NCBI RefSeq assembly: GCF_000003195.3
Contig: NC_012871.2
Span: 3,459,997 to 3,523,996, forward strand
Direction: 5' to 3'
DNA from: Sorghum bicolor
Taxonomy: Eukaryota > Streptophyta > Magnoliopsida > Poales > Poaceae
DNA: 64,000 nt
Of this stretch, positions 23,139 to 33,018 are shown piece by piece (position 1 is the first letter of the stretch; the number at the start of each line of letters is the position of its first letter). The notes beneath the pieces are model-generated. The model was not told the DNA's origin and made no database searches. It worked only from the letters and a program-made list of their open reading frames with translations. Position numbers and translations under genes: made by a program.

Positions 23139-23417
23139 TTGCTTTCCAGCTCTGGTCGATGCAATGAATATGGAGTAGGTTCCGTCCAATCCGGATTCTT
23201 TTCTGATGGAGTGCCGCCCCTCAGAGGTGGGGCTGTTCACGCTTTTAAATTGGCTGCAATATGTCACCCGCCTGTTTGCCCACATAGGCCATGGGAAAAC
23301 TTTGGCGACAAGAGGAGCAGCGCGGAAGATGCGGGTGGACCGCACTGGCTAATCGTACGGATGGCAGCTATAGAGGCCCATCTCGAGATGATCATGGACA
23401 TGGATGATCGGAGCTAG
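23139..23417 (+). CDS. Unrecognised 92-codon ORF, possible gene fragment
   Basis: This frame has mixed, non-repetitive amino-acid composition, including Trp, Cys and His, and ends at a normal stop. That is unlike the low-complexity ORFs around it. No domain is recognised, and no promoter or splice context can be assigned. It may be one exon of a captured or decayed host gene. Chance is also possible at this length. Confidence 0.25.
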   Translation: MLSSSGRCNEYGVGSVQSGFFSDGVPPLRGGAVHAFKLAAICHPPVCPHRPWENFGDKRSSAEDAGGPHWLIVRMAAIEAHLEMIMDMDDRS

Positions 23418-23579
23418 CCATCGACCAATGACAAGTAGCAATCAATTAGGTGACCATTGTCTGTTTTTTCGCGTGGACCATCGAATTCGACAACCAACAA
23501 GAATATAATGATATATTGGACTCCACACAAACAGTTTTCTTTATAGTCCCTGTGTTTTATTATAATATTATTATTTACA

Positions 23580-23830
23580 AAGTTTTCATGAATACATTTG
23601 TTGGGATATGCCATATTTATATGGGCCAAGTCTCCTAAAAGAGGTCCAACTAGAGCTATTAGAGTAGCATGTAAAACTCACCCTCACTAAGAGATTGCTT
23701 ATAAATTTCCGCTTGCCTATATAATGCCAAGAATATGATGACAAGGGGGCTCTCTCCTCTCCTCTCCCACTCATTTTTCGTAAACCCTAGTCGCCGCCTC
23801 ACTCTCCCCTCTTGCATGTTGGAGCCTTTG
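23580..23830. other. Possible retroelement leader region
   Basis: The stretch contains CCTATATAATGCC (23717-23729) followed by a pyrimidine-rich leader and AAACCCTAGTCGCCGCC. This is a TATA-plus-leader arrangement common to LTRs and to gene promoters. Neither is confirmed by a coding region downstream. Confidence 0.3.
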
Positions 23831-24160
23831 TCGGCAAGCCTTCTCCGACCGAACCTTCTCCAAACGCAACATTCATCGTGAAACCATCTTCATAGAGCCT
23901 CCCATTAAACCTTGAGTGTGAAGCCTTCTTCGTGGAGCCTTCCCACAGCACAACCATCAGGCCTTCGTCCGGAACCTTATCCGAGACCTTCTTCGAGATG
24001 CCTTCTCTAGCTGGCCTTCATCGAGAGGCCTTCTCCAGTCGGCCTTCGCCAGGAGACATTCTCCCGCCAGCCTTTTGTGGGAGACCTTCTCCTGCCGGCC
24101 TTCACCAAGGGACCATCTCCAGCTAGCATTCTCCAAAGAGCCTTCTACTGTTAACCTTGT
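23830..24160. repeat. Degenerate GCCTTC minisatellite
   Basis: About a dozen diverged copies of a 21-30-base unit built on GCCTTCTCC and GGCCTTC. On the minus strand the frame 23957-24274 reads a repeating pattern rich in Glu, Lys, Ala and Arg. No known protein is recognised. Confidence 0.6.
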
Positions 24161-24330
24161 TTGGAATAATGCTTGTCCCAACAACATTTTAGAATATTTA
24201 GTCAAAATGGGCATCTCGATTTTACTATTAGTAATTAGAGATACCCAAAAAGAGTCTCCACACCTTAAAAACATAGATCTTAAAAACTCTCACAATATAA
24301 TTACAAACATCTAGGATTTATTTTTACAGA

Positions 24331-24880
24331 CTCTAATCATTATCATCAGTAATAGTTATTAGATCTACCTCCGTCGAGGACCATAGCCATCAACACCGCT
24401 ACCGGCTAGGCGTGAGCCATGCCACATCATGGTGTCATGTCTGGTTTGCTTCCGCTTTTAGAGCTCTAGGGAGGGGAACAGGAACAACAATAGCTGCTGT
24501 CCCTGCCGCTTGGTGGAGCCGTGCCATGCCATGTCATGGTGTTTGGTTAGCCGCAGCCTTGAAGGCTCCAATGAGGGGATCATGCACAATATCCGCCATT
24601 GCCTCTTTCTTTGGAGAGGAGTGCGAGAGAAGAGTGCATAGGGTTACACAGTTTGGAGGAGTCTATTTGGGTTGGTCGGCAGGCCATTCTCGCGCGTCAA
24701 CATTATTTTAGCTTTCATCATTTGCTAAATGAAGGTCTATTTTAGTGTCTAGCTCCATCTAAACACATCTATTAGCTGTGATGATTGCTTATCACTAAAA
24801 GTTAATTCTCTTAACTGTTCCCTTCCTCAGTAACTGTCTTTGGCTATAGCGACAACAATAACTAGTAACTAGATATTTAA
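24331..24880. other. Intergenic, nothing recognised
   Basis: The 99-codon frame at 24412-24711 lacks recognisable features and contains repeated CATGCCACATCATGGTGT-like phrases. No gene called. Confidence 0.4.
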
Positions 24881-25354
24881 AACCTTAACATTTTCAAGAA
24901 ATGGCTAGTGGTTGCAATTCTAATGGCTAGTTCATGAGTGTGGGGGTATTTTTAACCTCCCATAACTAAAGAAGAAACCTCTATGGCTCTCACCACCTCC
25001 TCTTTGTGAGAATTCATGTGAGATCTTGTTACTAGTTGAGAGGGTTAGAATTTGAGAGTTTGTGAGCACATGGGAGCAATCCAAACCCTTGAGGACTTGT
25101 TGATTTTTGTCAATCATTGGTGAAACATGTGTTACTCTTAGAGGTGAAGCGTCCTAGATGGCTAGGCGTCTCTAGGTGACCTACGGGAAGTTTGTGAAGG
25201 CCCTGATCTTGCGATTACATGGGAAGAGATCAAAATAGCCGATCAACAAAAGTGGTTGAAGAAAACTTAGCTTAAGCTTGACCCTTGGGTCACTTGATGC
25301 TTCCTCAATGGATAGATTTAGGGTTCAAGTGGGAAAATGAACTTTGATGAAACA

Positions 25355-25470
25355 ATTCCTTGTCTCCTTTGTGCTTTACTTTGCATATTTGTGCTTCCCA
25401 CTAGATTTACTTGGTTCCTTTGTGCTTTACTTTGCAAATTTGTGCTTCCCACTAGATTTAGTTGGTTGTG
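25355..25470. repeat. 58-bp tandem duplication
   Basis: CCTTTGTGCTTTACTTTGCA...TGTGCTTCCCACTAGATTTA occurs twice in a row with one or two differences. Confidence 0.85.
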
Positions 25471-25873
25471 TGTGTTTGTAATTAAGTACGTGTGCTTTAT
25501 GGTTTTGATAGGACATCTTTAGACTCTTATCTCCAAGTTTGGTTTCACCTAGACATATTTTCATCTCAACCTAATATGTTAAGTCTAGAAATTATGAATC
25601 AAACTCCGGACATTTTGAAGTTTCTAAAACTTTTTTAGAACTATTGAAGGTTGTTTAATCTGGTTTGTTTTGATCTATGATTTTTTAAGGAGACACCTAC
25701 CACTTCTAGGAGAAGTCTCGATTCTTTCACTTCATCAATGTTATTCACTTCAATTTTGCATGCTATAGTTCAGTTGGATGGACTAAAAAAACCTTCTTCA
25801 TTAGGTATTCTTTGGATCACCTCCTTGTTTCGTTTGCTAGTGTGGTTTTCAAGTTGAACCTTAATTTTTTATT

Positions 25874-25980
25874 TTCACATGTCTTCAACTAGTGGGTCAT
25901 CTAGCTCATATGAGAAGTCACAACCTTATTTTTTCTTCGCACATGTATTCAACTAGAGGGTCATCTAGCTCATCCGGTAG
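25874..25980. repeat. ~64-bp tandem duplication
   Basis: The phrase CACATGTNTTCAACTAG followed by GGGTCATCTAGCTCAT occurs at about 25876 and again at about 25940. It includes a potential ATG start in the first copy. Confidence 0.75.
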
Positions 25981-25999
25981 TTCACAAACTCTAACCCTA

Positions 26000-26640
26000 A
26001 TTTTCTTTGCAGATGTCTTCACTGGAAATATAGTTTGGCTTAGTATTAAAGACTATGAAATCATGCACAAACTTTTGGGTCCATTACAATATATACAACA
26101 AATGCAACAATTAATTGGCTTGAGGTTGCCATAAAACAACATCAATATATTTGAATAGGATAAATTGTATAATATTGCACTAATACTTTGTAATATGGGC
26201 ACTAGTGCTTTGTAATATGGCACTTTGAAAAGAGTGACATGATAATGCATTAGGAGGAAACTAACAGGGTGCTAATGAGACGAGTAAATGTGCACTATGA
26301 TGCATTATATACTCGATATACCCTCCCACAGTAACTAAGTTTATTTGTGGAATTTTCAGACAGACTAAGGATGCTGGTGAAAGACGCATATGTCCTCATC
26401 TCCTTTCCTTTTATGGAAGATACCTCTTTGCTAGCTAGCTAGTTACCGTTTGCATGCACCCATTATTAGCTTCCACGTTAGAAAACAGTTCCATATTTGT
26501 GTAGAATGTTATTTTTGGGAAAATTTTAAATCTTAGAAAGTTACTCCCTCTATCCTTCCTATAATATATAATGCATTCTAGAAGTTTTAAGACAGATTAA
26601 TTGGGAACACAAAAGATGCATGTGCCCTCAATTTATTTTC
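26000..26640. other. Intergenic with a MITE end fragment
   Basis: Mostly AT-rich sequence with no gene. At 26544-26600 ACTCCCTCTATCC...ATAATGCATTCTAGAAG resembles one arm of a Stowaway-like MITE without its partner. Confidence 0.45.
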
Positions 26641-26699
26641 TAATTAGATGCTACTATCAATATGATTAATGGAGATAGATTGTTACTTTTCGCCAATGA

Positions 26700-27270
26700 G
26701 AGTTTCTACTACTGCGCTTCGCGCGTGCTCCTCCACGTACGTGCGCCTGTCTACGTACGCCCGCCAACTGCCACACGCGCTTGCCCACCACACACTCGCG
26801 TCGCACGCCATGTCCGCTCAACGCGCTGGCCCGGCCGCTGGACACGCAGTGTGTGCTCGCCCGCGCCGTCGAGCTCAACTGGGCAACTGGCTAGCTACCT
26901 CCATGTCAACGATGGATGCAAAAGCACGCGGCCCTCCATGGCGAGGTGTTCGGCGCAAAGGCTGATGTCCGTCCATGACAAGGAGCCGCGTTCGCTCGCT
27001 AGTACACTGACCGCTCTCTCGCGCCGCCATGCTCGCTCGCCGGAGCCGCGTACGCTCTCGCCAGCATCGCCACGCTCGCCCACCAGGAGCCGAGTGTGCT
27101 CGTCGGCGTTGCCGCGCTCACCCGCCCATGTCCGCTCGCCAGAGCCACATTTGCGTGCCAAACGCCGCGCTCGCTCGCTAGTTCTCCGGTGTTCCTGTGT
27201 TGCTTGTCTCCTGCTTTTGGTGTTGGTAGGAACGAATAGATTGAGCATCGGATGGAATGGAGAGGATAAG
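26700..27270. repeat. GC-rich imperfect repeat region
   Basis: Copies of CGCTCGCC/CGCTCGCT with GGAGCCGCGT alternate through 26990-27180. The 247-codon plus-strand frame across it encodes an Arg/Ser/Pro-rich protein from these repeats and is not convincing as a gene. No element ends were identified. Confidence 0.4.
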
Positions 27271-27429
27271 AGAGAGAGAGAAAATAGATCAATAAAGACA
27301 TCTCCATTGTGTGAGATAGTTTCTTTTTATAGATTGGTTTTTATTGACATAGTCACTATGGAAACCGTGCGTAATTTCTATGATTGGGACTGCCCTAAAG
27401 GGTAGTGATATGTATTATGTATATATGTC

Positions 27430-27675
27430 CAATGGGCCATGTTGGGCCGGTCCAACGTCGTGTCATGCCGCAAATCGTCGGGTCGCTGCGGGCCGTCACG
27501 CCTAGCGGCCCGTGCCTCTACGGGCTTTGTGTCTGGCCTTTGGCCTAAGGCATGGGCCGCGGGCTGATTTTCATGCCGTGTCGTGCCGGCCCACGGCCCA
27601 TCAAGCCGTCAATAGCTCATTTTCATTAAAATTTTCACCAGATGCTAAAATATTTATTATTTTCACCAATTAACA

Positions 27676-27709
<34 letters not shown>

Positions 27710-27790
27710 TAACTACATCAACAGTTCATTTTTATCGGACCAACTATTGAAACGGGCCGTGCCTGTGCCGTGTTAATTCTAGTTGATGCA
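27430..27790. mobile_element. Possible hAT-like repeat with CGGGCCGTGCC motifs
   Basis: Many GGGCCG, GGGCCGTGCC and complementary CGGCCC phrases occur on both sides of an AT-rich middle with a TA run (27679-27706). This is the composition of a known grass MITE type, but clear terminal repeats and a target duplication could not be fixed. Confidence 0.35.
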
Positions 27791-27799
27791 TTCTGAAAA

Positions 27800-28158
27800 C
27801 AATACATAGGTAGCTTTATTTTCTATTTATAAAAGGACGCGTGACTGTGGGAGAGAACAATTTTTTTTATGTATATTATTAATATATATATACTTTTTAT
27901 TTAATTATATATATATATTTATATATAATTAAATAAAGAGTAGCTGCTATATATTGCTTGGATTCGCTACTCAGCGTGGCCTATGATGCAGATCTGAGCC
28001 ACCTCTAGTGCGACAACCACCAAAATCCTAGCAAATCTCCAGAGCACGCGCTGCACACCTCTTTTTTTTTTTTGTCGTATCCAGTCGTACGGAAAAGTTT
28101 AGTATTCTCCTCAGCCACAGTCCCAAGTAGGCCAAGCCACTGATCGGTGTTACTCTTA
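27800..28158. other. Intergenic, AT-rich
   Basis: Contains the long near-palindrome TTTAATTATATATATATTTATATATAATTAAATAAA at 27898-27934 (described by position) and a poly-T run at 28063. No coding sequence is seen. Confidence 0.45.
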
Positions 28159-28390
28159 GGCCTTGTTTAGTTCACCCAAAAATAAAAAACTTTCAAAACT
28201 TTTTGTCACATCGAATATTGTAACACATGTATAGAGCATTAAATATATACAAAATAAAAACTAATTATATAATTTATCTGTAAATCGTGAGATGAATCTT
28301 TAAGTCTAATTACTTCATGATTGGACAATGTTTGTCAAATAAAAACGAAAGTGTTACAGTCTTGAAAACCAAAAAATTTTTGGAACGCCC
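28159..28390. mobile_element. Tourist-like MITE with a decayed right end
   Basis: Left end GGCCTTGTTTAGTTCACCC after TTA (28156-28158). The right end is eroded (AAAAAATTTTTGGAACGCCCC). The interior CTTCATGATTGGACAATGTTTG matches the family. Confidence 0.75.
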
Positions 28391-28745
28391 CACTTTGTTA
28401 GTCCCTACATGCCACAACCTCGTACAGTACGATGTTATTCATCTGTCTTTTTCATACTGTTATTGTTGGCGTGTCTCACTTATTTTGTCCACTACCCAAC
28501 CGTGGGAGTACGTACGTAAGAGACAATTAGTAGTATTTCTTTCGAATTAAGAAAAGGCTGCTCCTACAAATAACTGATTTACGAAAAAAATAGCTATGCT
28601 GTGTCTTTGTTCTAAATTATATTAAGATTTTTTTAACTTATAATTTTTGCTATGCATTTTGATACAATATGTCTAGATATATAATAAAAATAGTGTATTT
28701 AGTAGAAAAACTAAAACATCAAATAAATTAGAATGGAAAGGAGTA
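28391..28745. other. Intergenic, AT-rich
   Basis: No ORF or element is recognised between the two MITEs. Confidence 0.4.
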
Positions 28746-29007
28746 CTCCCTCCATACCCATAAAACAAGTCGTTTTGGACAATGGCACGGTCTCCAAAGT
28801 CTAACATTGACTTCTTGTTTTTATAAAAATAATATTTATCAAAAAGTGGTATAGATATATTTTTATCAAAGTATTTTTCAAGACAAATATATTCATATGG
28901 TTTTCATGTTTTCAAACTCAACAACTTAAAATTTATTCATGATTTATATTTCCAATGTTTGACCCAAACCTTGTCAAAAACGACTTGTTTTATGGGTATG
29001 GAGGGAG
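28746..29007. mobile_element. Stowaway-like MITE, 262 bp
   Basis: Long inverted ends CTCCCTCCATACCCATAAAA and TTTTATGGGTATGGAGGGAG with TA on both sides. The next inner phrase AAGTCGTTTTGGACA is mirrored by AAAAACGACTT. It is well preserved, so probably younger than the others. Confidence 0.92.
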
Positions 29008-29064
29008 TACACTACATATAGCTTTCACATACACTCCACGATCTACATACATCTTCCTGTATAC

Positions 29065-29282
29065 GATTTAGATGTCGTTTTGAACAAAGTTTGGGTTAAA
29101 CATTGGGAATATAAATCATCAATAACTTTTATATTGTTGAGTTTATAAATATAAAAATTATATGAATAGATTTGTCTTGAAAAATACTTTTATAAAAGTA
29201 TATATATATATATATATCATTTTAGAAACTCAACAATATAAAATTATATGTATCACTGTCTAAAACGATATCTAAATTCGGA
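29065..29282. mobile_element. Stowaway-derived hairpin repeat
   Basis: GATTTAGATGTCGTTTTGAAC at the left is mirrored by GTCTAAAACGATATCTAAATTC at the right, with interior sequence similar to the MITE at 28746. The outermost CTCCCTCC ends are missing. Confidence 0.55.
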
Positions 29283-29421
29283 ATAAGGAAACATATGAGC
29301 AACATAGAATATGAGATCCATTAAACCGGATCGAAACACAGCTCTGTCATCGCTTATATATGGACATTTATTGTCTCGTAGCCAACCAACCACAAGTTTC
29401 ATTCATTTATATGGACACATA

Positions 29422-29602
29422 GGTCTTGTTTGGTTTCTCTTGCTAAATTTTAGCTAGCTAAATTTTAGTCACTTTACTAGTAGCTAAAGTTCCAAACATA
29501 TTGACTAAGGAGCTAAAATAGTTTAGCTTCATTAGTCACCTAAGAGTAGCTAAAATAATTTTAGCTAGCTAAAATTTAGCGAGAGGAACCAAAACAAACC
29601 CA
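29422..29602. mobile_element. MITE with TTTAGCTAGCTAAA interior
   Basis: Ends GGTCTTGTTTGGTTTCTCT and GAGGAACCAAAACAAACCC are inverted. Just inside, CTAAATTTTAGCTAGCTAAA occurs on the left and its complement on the right, so the whole 180 bp can fold back. No target duplication was fixed. Confidence 0.7.
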
Positions 29603-29893
29603 ACAGTAGTGATCACGTCGACGACTAGAGAGGCAGAGACGACTGAGTGCCTGACGGGATAGTGGTAGTGATACAGTACAGCCATAGCAATTAATTAACC
29701 ACACATGACAAGCATATTACTGCATCATTATTAATGAAGTACAGTACTACACAGCAAAAGTACCATATGAACAAAGCTGGGGCAAGATAGATATAGATGT
29801 AGATATGCAAAGGAAGAATCCAAGGAATGAGCGATGTGAGCTCGATCGATCTCTCCGACTCACCCCACAGATCGAGGAAGCCCGGCCCGAGGC
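29603..29893. other. 3' flank of C2H2 gene 2
   Basis: Non-coding sequence likely to include the 3' UTR of the gene on the minus strand at 29894-30511. Confidence 0.4.
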
Positions 29894-30511
29894 CTAGAGT
29901 CGAAGCTCGAGGTCCATTTCCTCGCCGGCGCTGGAGGATGCGGTCTTGGTGCCGGCGCTCCGCGGTGGGGCGGCAGAGCTTGGGGTATGGGAGGTCCTTT
30001 TCCAGACGCGCATGTTGTACACAGTGTCGTCGTCGTCGCGCTTGGTGCAGGGGTGATAGGGTGCCGCCGCTGGGAGCACCACGTGGTCCACGTAGTAAGG
30101 CGGCGCGCCACCGTCGTCAGGCATCTCGAGCTTGACGCCGGCGCCGGCGGGGCCGCCGTGCGACGAGAGGATCGCGACGGACATGGAAGCGTCGGTGGTA
30201 CCGCGGCGGCAGTCCGGCGGCGGCGGCGGCGGCGCTGCGGCGTGGTGGTACTCGTGGTCGTAGACGTAGGCATTAAAGCAGGCGGCGCGCTCCTTCTTGT
30301 GCGCGTTCTGGTGGCCCCCGAGCGCCTGCGACTTGAGGAACTTCTTGTTGCAGAACAGGCAGGGGAACAGGCGCACCTGCTTCCCGCCGACGGACCTCGT
30401 CGGCACCGCCACTTCGTCCGTCTCCTCGCCGTGTGCCGCCGGCGCCAGGTCCAGCGAGAGGTTCATCGTCGCTGCTGCTTGCGATGGCGGTGACGAGCGC
30501 TCCTGCTCCAT
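29894..30511 (-). CDS. Single-finger C2H2-EAR transcriptional repressor (paralogue 2)
   Basis: Intronless, 205 aa. The C2H2 finger is at residues 51-71 (C51, C54, H67, H71), again with QALGGH, and is nearly identical to paralogue 1 across the finger. An LSLDL EAR-like motif is near residues 18-22 and the protein ends in a DLELRL EAR motif. Outside these parts the two paralogues have diverged, with His/Pro-rich and Ser-rich linkers. The ATG at 30511 is chosen because the extension upstream begins with TTG. By family, it is a nuclear DNA-binding repressor, probably of growth or development. It sits about 19.5 kb from paralogue 1 on the same strand with a broken third copy between, so this is a tandem cluster. 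A PROG1-like assignment is inference only. Confidence 0.93.
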   Translation of the reverse strand: MEQERSSPPSQAAATMNLSLDLAPAAHGEETDEVAVPTRSVGGKQVRLFPCLFCNKKFLKSQALGGHQNAHKKERAACFNAYVYDHEYHHAAAPPPPPPDCRRGTTDASMSVAILSSHGGPAGAGVKLEMPDDGGAPPYYVDHVVLPAAAPYHPCTKRDDDDTVYNMRVWKRTSHTPSSAAPPRSAGTKTASSSAGEEMDLELRL

Positions 30512-30585
30512 GTGCAAACGGCAAATGCAAACAGCTGCCGACTCCCGTGCTACGTACTAGCTGTTCCAAGAAGTACTTGGCGAGA

Positions 30586-30597
30586 AAATATATAAAT
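30586..30597 (-). promoter_or_regulatory. Candidate TATA box of C2H2 gene 2
   Basis: ATTTATATATTT on the minus strand, about 75 bases upstream of the ATG, with no competing upstream ATG in a better context. Confidence 0.6.
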
Positions 30598-30875
30598 TGT
30601 CAATTTCCGCTAAATAGTGCCATGTTTCGCTAAAATTGGTGACAGGCGAAGACGATTCTGTGTCCAGAAATGGGAGGAGCTAGCAGGACGAATGCGAGAG
30701 ACGCACGGAAGTTCTAGGACCACGAATTGGGGAGAAGCTTATTGTTTGCGCTGTGGGTCGTAGTAGTACTTGAAGAGGTGGGTCGTGGCCTCGTGGGTGA
30801 TAGGCATTGAGTTCTTTCAACAGCAAAAAGGAGCATAAATTGGAATAGCAAGCTCCCCAAGGCAACTGAGGCGAA

Positions 30876-31716
30876 GAGCAATACCAATGCAAACAACTGT
30901 TAGCCCGTTTGGATCATTAGAATTAAATTCATTATAATAGACTATAGTTGTGGAAGAAGAATCATATAATCCGTTAAGTAAAGTTGTCTAAGGGTATGTT
31001 TGGTACAGATTCGTGCAGTTTTGCGCAGCTTCAGATCTCAAAAACAGCTTGTAATACCTGATTTTAAGAACAAAACCAGATATACACCATATGTGAGTCT
31101 TAGAAGTCAAATCTCACATATAGCTACAAATAAAGGGTATAAATATATAACGTACTTAGCATAAAAGAGTTAACCTTTGATAGCAAACAATGGATAGACA
31201 ACTCTAAACTTCGGGTATTAACTCCTCTCTACAGGATCCAACTGACTGGTTGATCACAAGCCTAACACTCCTCGTGAAGTTTGGGGGAAATAGCAAGAGT
31301 GAGTCCATGTCGAACTCCACAAATATAGCAAATAGATTGGATAGATCCCACAATTTCATGATCAATGTGACATAAATAATATAGAACATTAATAAACAAT
31401 AAATATGAGCATATTAACACACAAGAATCATCACCCTTAATGCAAGAATCTCCAAGGCCGCTCGTGACCATGAACACGGCTAGTATACCAGTTTTAAACA
31501 CTCTGCAGAGGTTGTACATCTTTACTCAAGAGTCATGAATAAACACTCTGCAGAGCAATACCAATGCAAACAACTGTTAGCCCGTTTGGATCCTTAGAAT
31601 TAAATTCATTATAATAGACTATAGTTGTGGAAGAAGAATCATATAATCCGTTAAGTAAAGTTGTCTAAGGACCCGTTTCATACAGCTTCGCGCAGCTCTA
31701 GATCTCAAAAACAGCT
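30876..31716. repeat. ~165-bp direct repeat flanking an LTR fragment
   Basis: 30876-31049 and 31553-31716 are copies of the same sequence, GAGCAATACCAATGCAAAC through CTCAAAAACAGCT, with a few differences. Between them lies a truncated LTR (31050 to about 31540) and a second copy of the 15-base phrase AAACACTCTGCAGAG taken from the LTR itself. Confidence 0.88.
31050..31540 (-). mobile_element. Truncated gypsy-type LTR fragment (family C)
   Basis: Read on the minus strand this matches the last roughly 500 bases of the LTR ending at 51234, including the terminus AAAATCAGGTATTACA. The 5' part of the LTR is missing. It contains the triple palindrome block (31468-31510). Confidence 0.88.
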
Positions 31717-32449
31717 CCGCTCTATATTTTTTTTAGCCAAGCGGTCTTAGCTTCAGCAACTCCATCGCAGATCTGCTCCATAAAAACGATGGATATACCC
31801 CAGCTCCATGGAACACTTTTGGGGGTGCTCCACAGAAACCAAATTTCATGGAGTTGGAAGAAATTACCCACCACTGCCACTTGTAAGTGGAAATTAACCG
31901 GTTTATTCTATTTTCTGTTTCATCCCGTAGCGCCCTTGAGGTTGGCCGCCTCCGAGACCGGCCGCCGCGCCCCCGAGGCTAGCCGCTGTGCTGCCCTGTC
32001 CGCCTGCCGCGCCTGGCCGGCCGCAACCTCTCCCCAACCCGCGACTGCAGCACTCAGCCATGGGCAGATGGCGACGCAAGCTCCGCGCGCGCGCTGGCGG
32101 GGTAGGGAGCGGCAGACGGCGGCGCTCCGCCCTAACCCTGCCTGTGCAGGTCCACCCCCACGTGCGACGCTCAGCCCCCATCGTGGACGGCGGCGCTCGG
32201 CCACGCAGTGGCGGCGCAAGCTCCGCCCTAGCCCCGCCCGCGTAGGTGTTGACGGGAGGAAGAGGATGAGAGAGGAGGCAGAGACTAACGTGTGAGTCGT
32301 GAATGGAAGTGAGACAAATGAGAGAAATAATGGAGTTGGAGGTCTACCAAACCTTTTACTGGAGTCCAGCTTCGTGGTAGAGCTGCTCTGTGGTGGAGCA
32401 GCAGCTCTAAAGCTGGTTTGGCAGAGCTGTACCTGTACCAAACAGTCTC
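31669..32449. mobile_element. Harbinger-like element with GC-rich interior, 781 bp
   Basis: Ends GGACCCGTTTCATACAGC and GTACCAAACAGTCTC are imperfect inverted repeats, flanked by TAA (31666-31668 and 32450-32452). The inner arms repeat AGAGCTGC/GCAGCTCT phrases. The middle, 31930-32280, is GC-rich and open in several frames without a recognised product, so it may be captured host sequence. Confidence 0.7.
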
Positions 32450-32591
32450 TAAGTTGGAGAAGAAAGAAAGCAAGAATTTATGGAATCCATGTCCCATCTC
32501 CCACCCTATGAATTTGAAATAGGCTTATACGTGGAATTTGGAAAATTGTAGAATCTCAAATTCCAAGCTAAATAGCCTAATTTCTTAATTA

Positions 32592-32720
32592 CACTGCTGC
32601 ATGATCGGGCATTAGCACCGGTCGGGAAGGGCCTGTTGCCCCGGTTCCCGAGCCGGTGCTGCCCTTCCGGGACTAAAGGCCCACCCTTTAGTCCCGGTTC
32701 GGCCAACCGGTGTTAAAGGG
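32592..32720. repeat. Left subterminal repeats of the intact CACTA
   Basis: TIR followed by CACCGGTCGGGAAGG, CCGGTTCCCGAGCCGGTGC and GTCCCGGTTCGGCCAACCGG phrases. The right array is longer and more regular, an asymmetry seen in several CACTA families. Confidence 0.85.
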
Positions 32721-33018
32721 TTTCTTTTTCTTTTTTTTTAGTTCACTTCTTCGGTTCTGTTTATTGTTTATATATAATATATAATAATAGGTTTTTCAAT
32801 ACATGTTTTGCTGATACAATAATATATTTATATTACACGCATATTAAGCATATATAAATGAAAATTATAGGCTAAGCTTAATAGTTAAGCTTTGCCTATA
32901 ATAAAATGAATAGACCACATCAAAAATTAAATAGATATGTAAAAAGCTTTATATATATATAGTTTTATATGTACAAAATTCGTAACACATATATACATAG
33001 AGTTTGTTCTCCCAATGT

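Larger units (their letters stand above)
24880..25990 (+). mobile_element. Degenerate copia-like LTR and leader
   Basis: The prose of this stretch (for example CTAGATGGCTAGGCGTCTC, then a series of TTGATTCTTG-like phrases) parallels the inner part of the Sirevirus LTR at 48240-48720 (CTAGACGGCTTGGAG). It is followed by a duplicated ATGTCTTCAACTAG... start resembling a retroelement leader. Two short direct repeats lie inside it. No gag or pol can be read. Boundaries and direction are inferred. Confidence 0.4.

Noticed and set aside
26662..27405. 247-codon plus-strand ORF
   Set aside because: Built from GC-rich imperfect repeats with Arg/Ser/Pro bias; no recognisable domain.
29987..30493. 168-codon plus-strand ORF
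   Set aside because: Antisense shadow of C2H2 gene 2.
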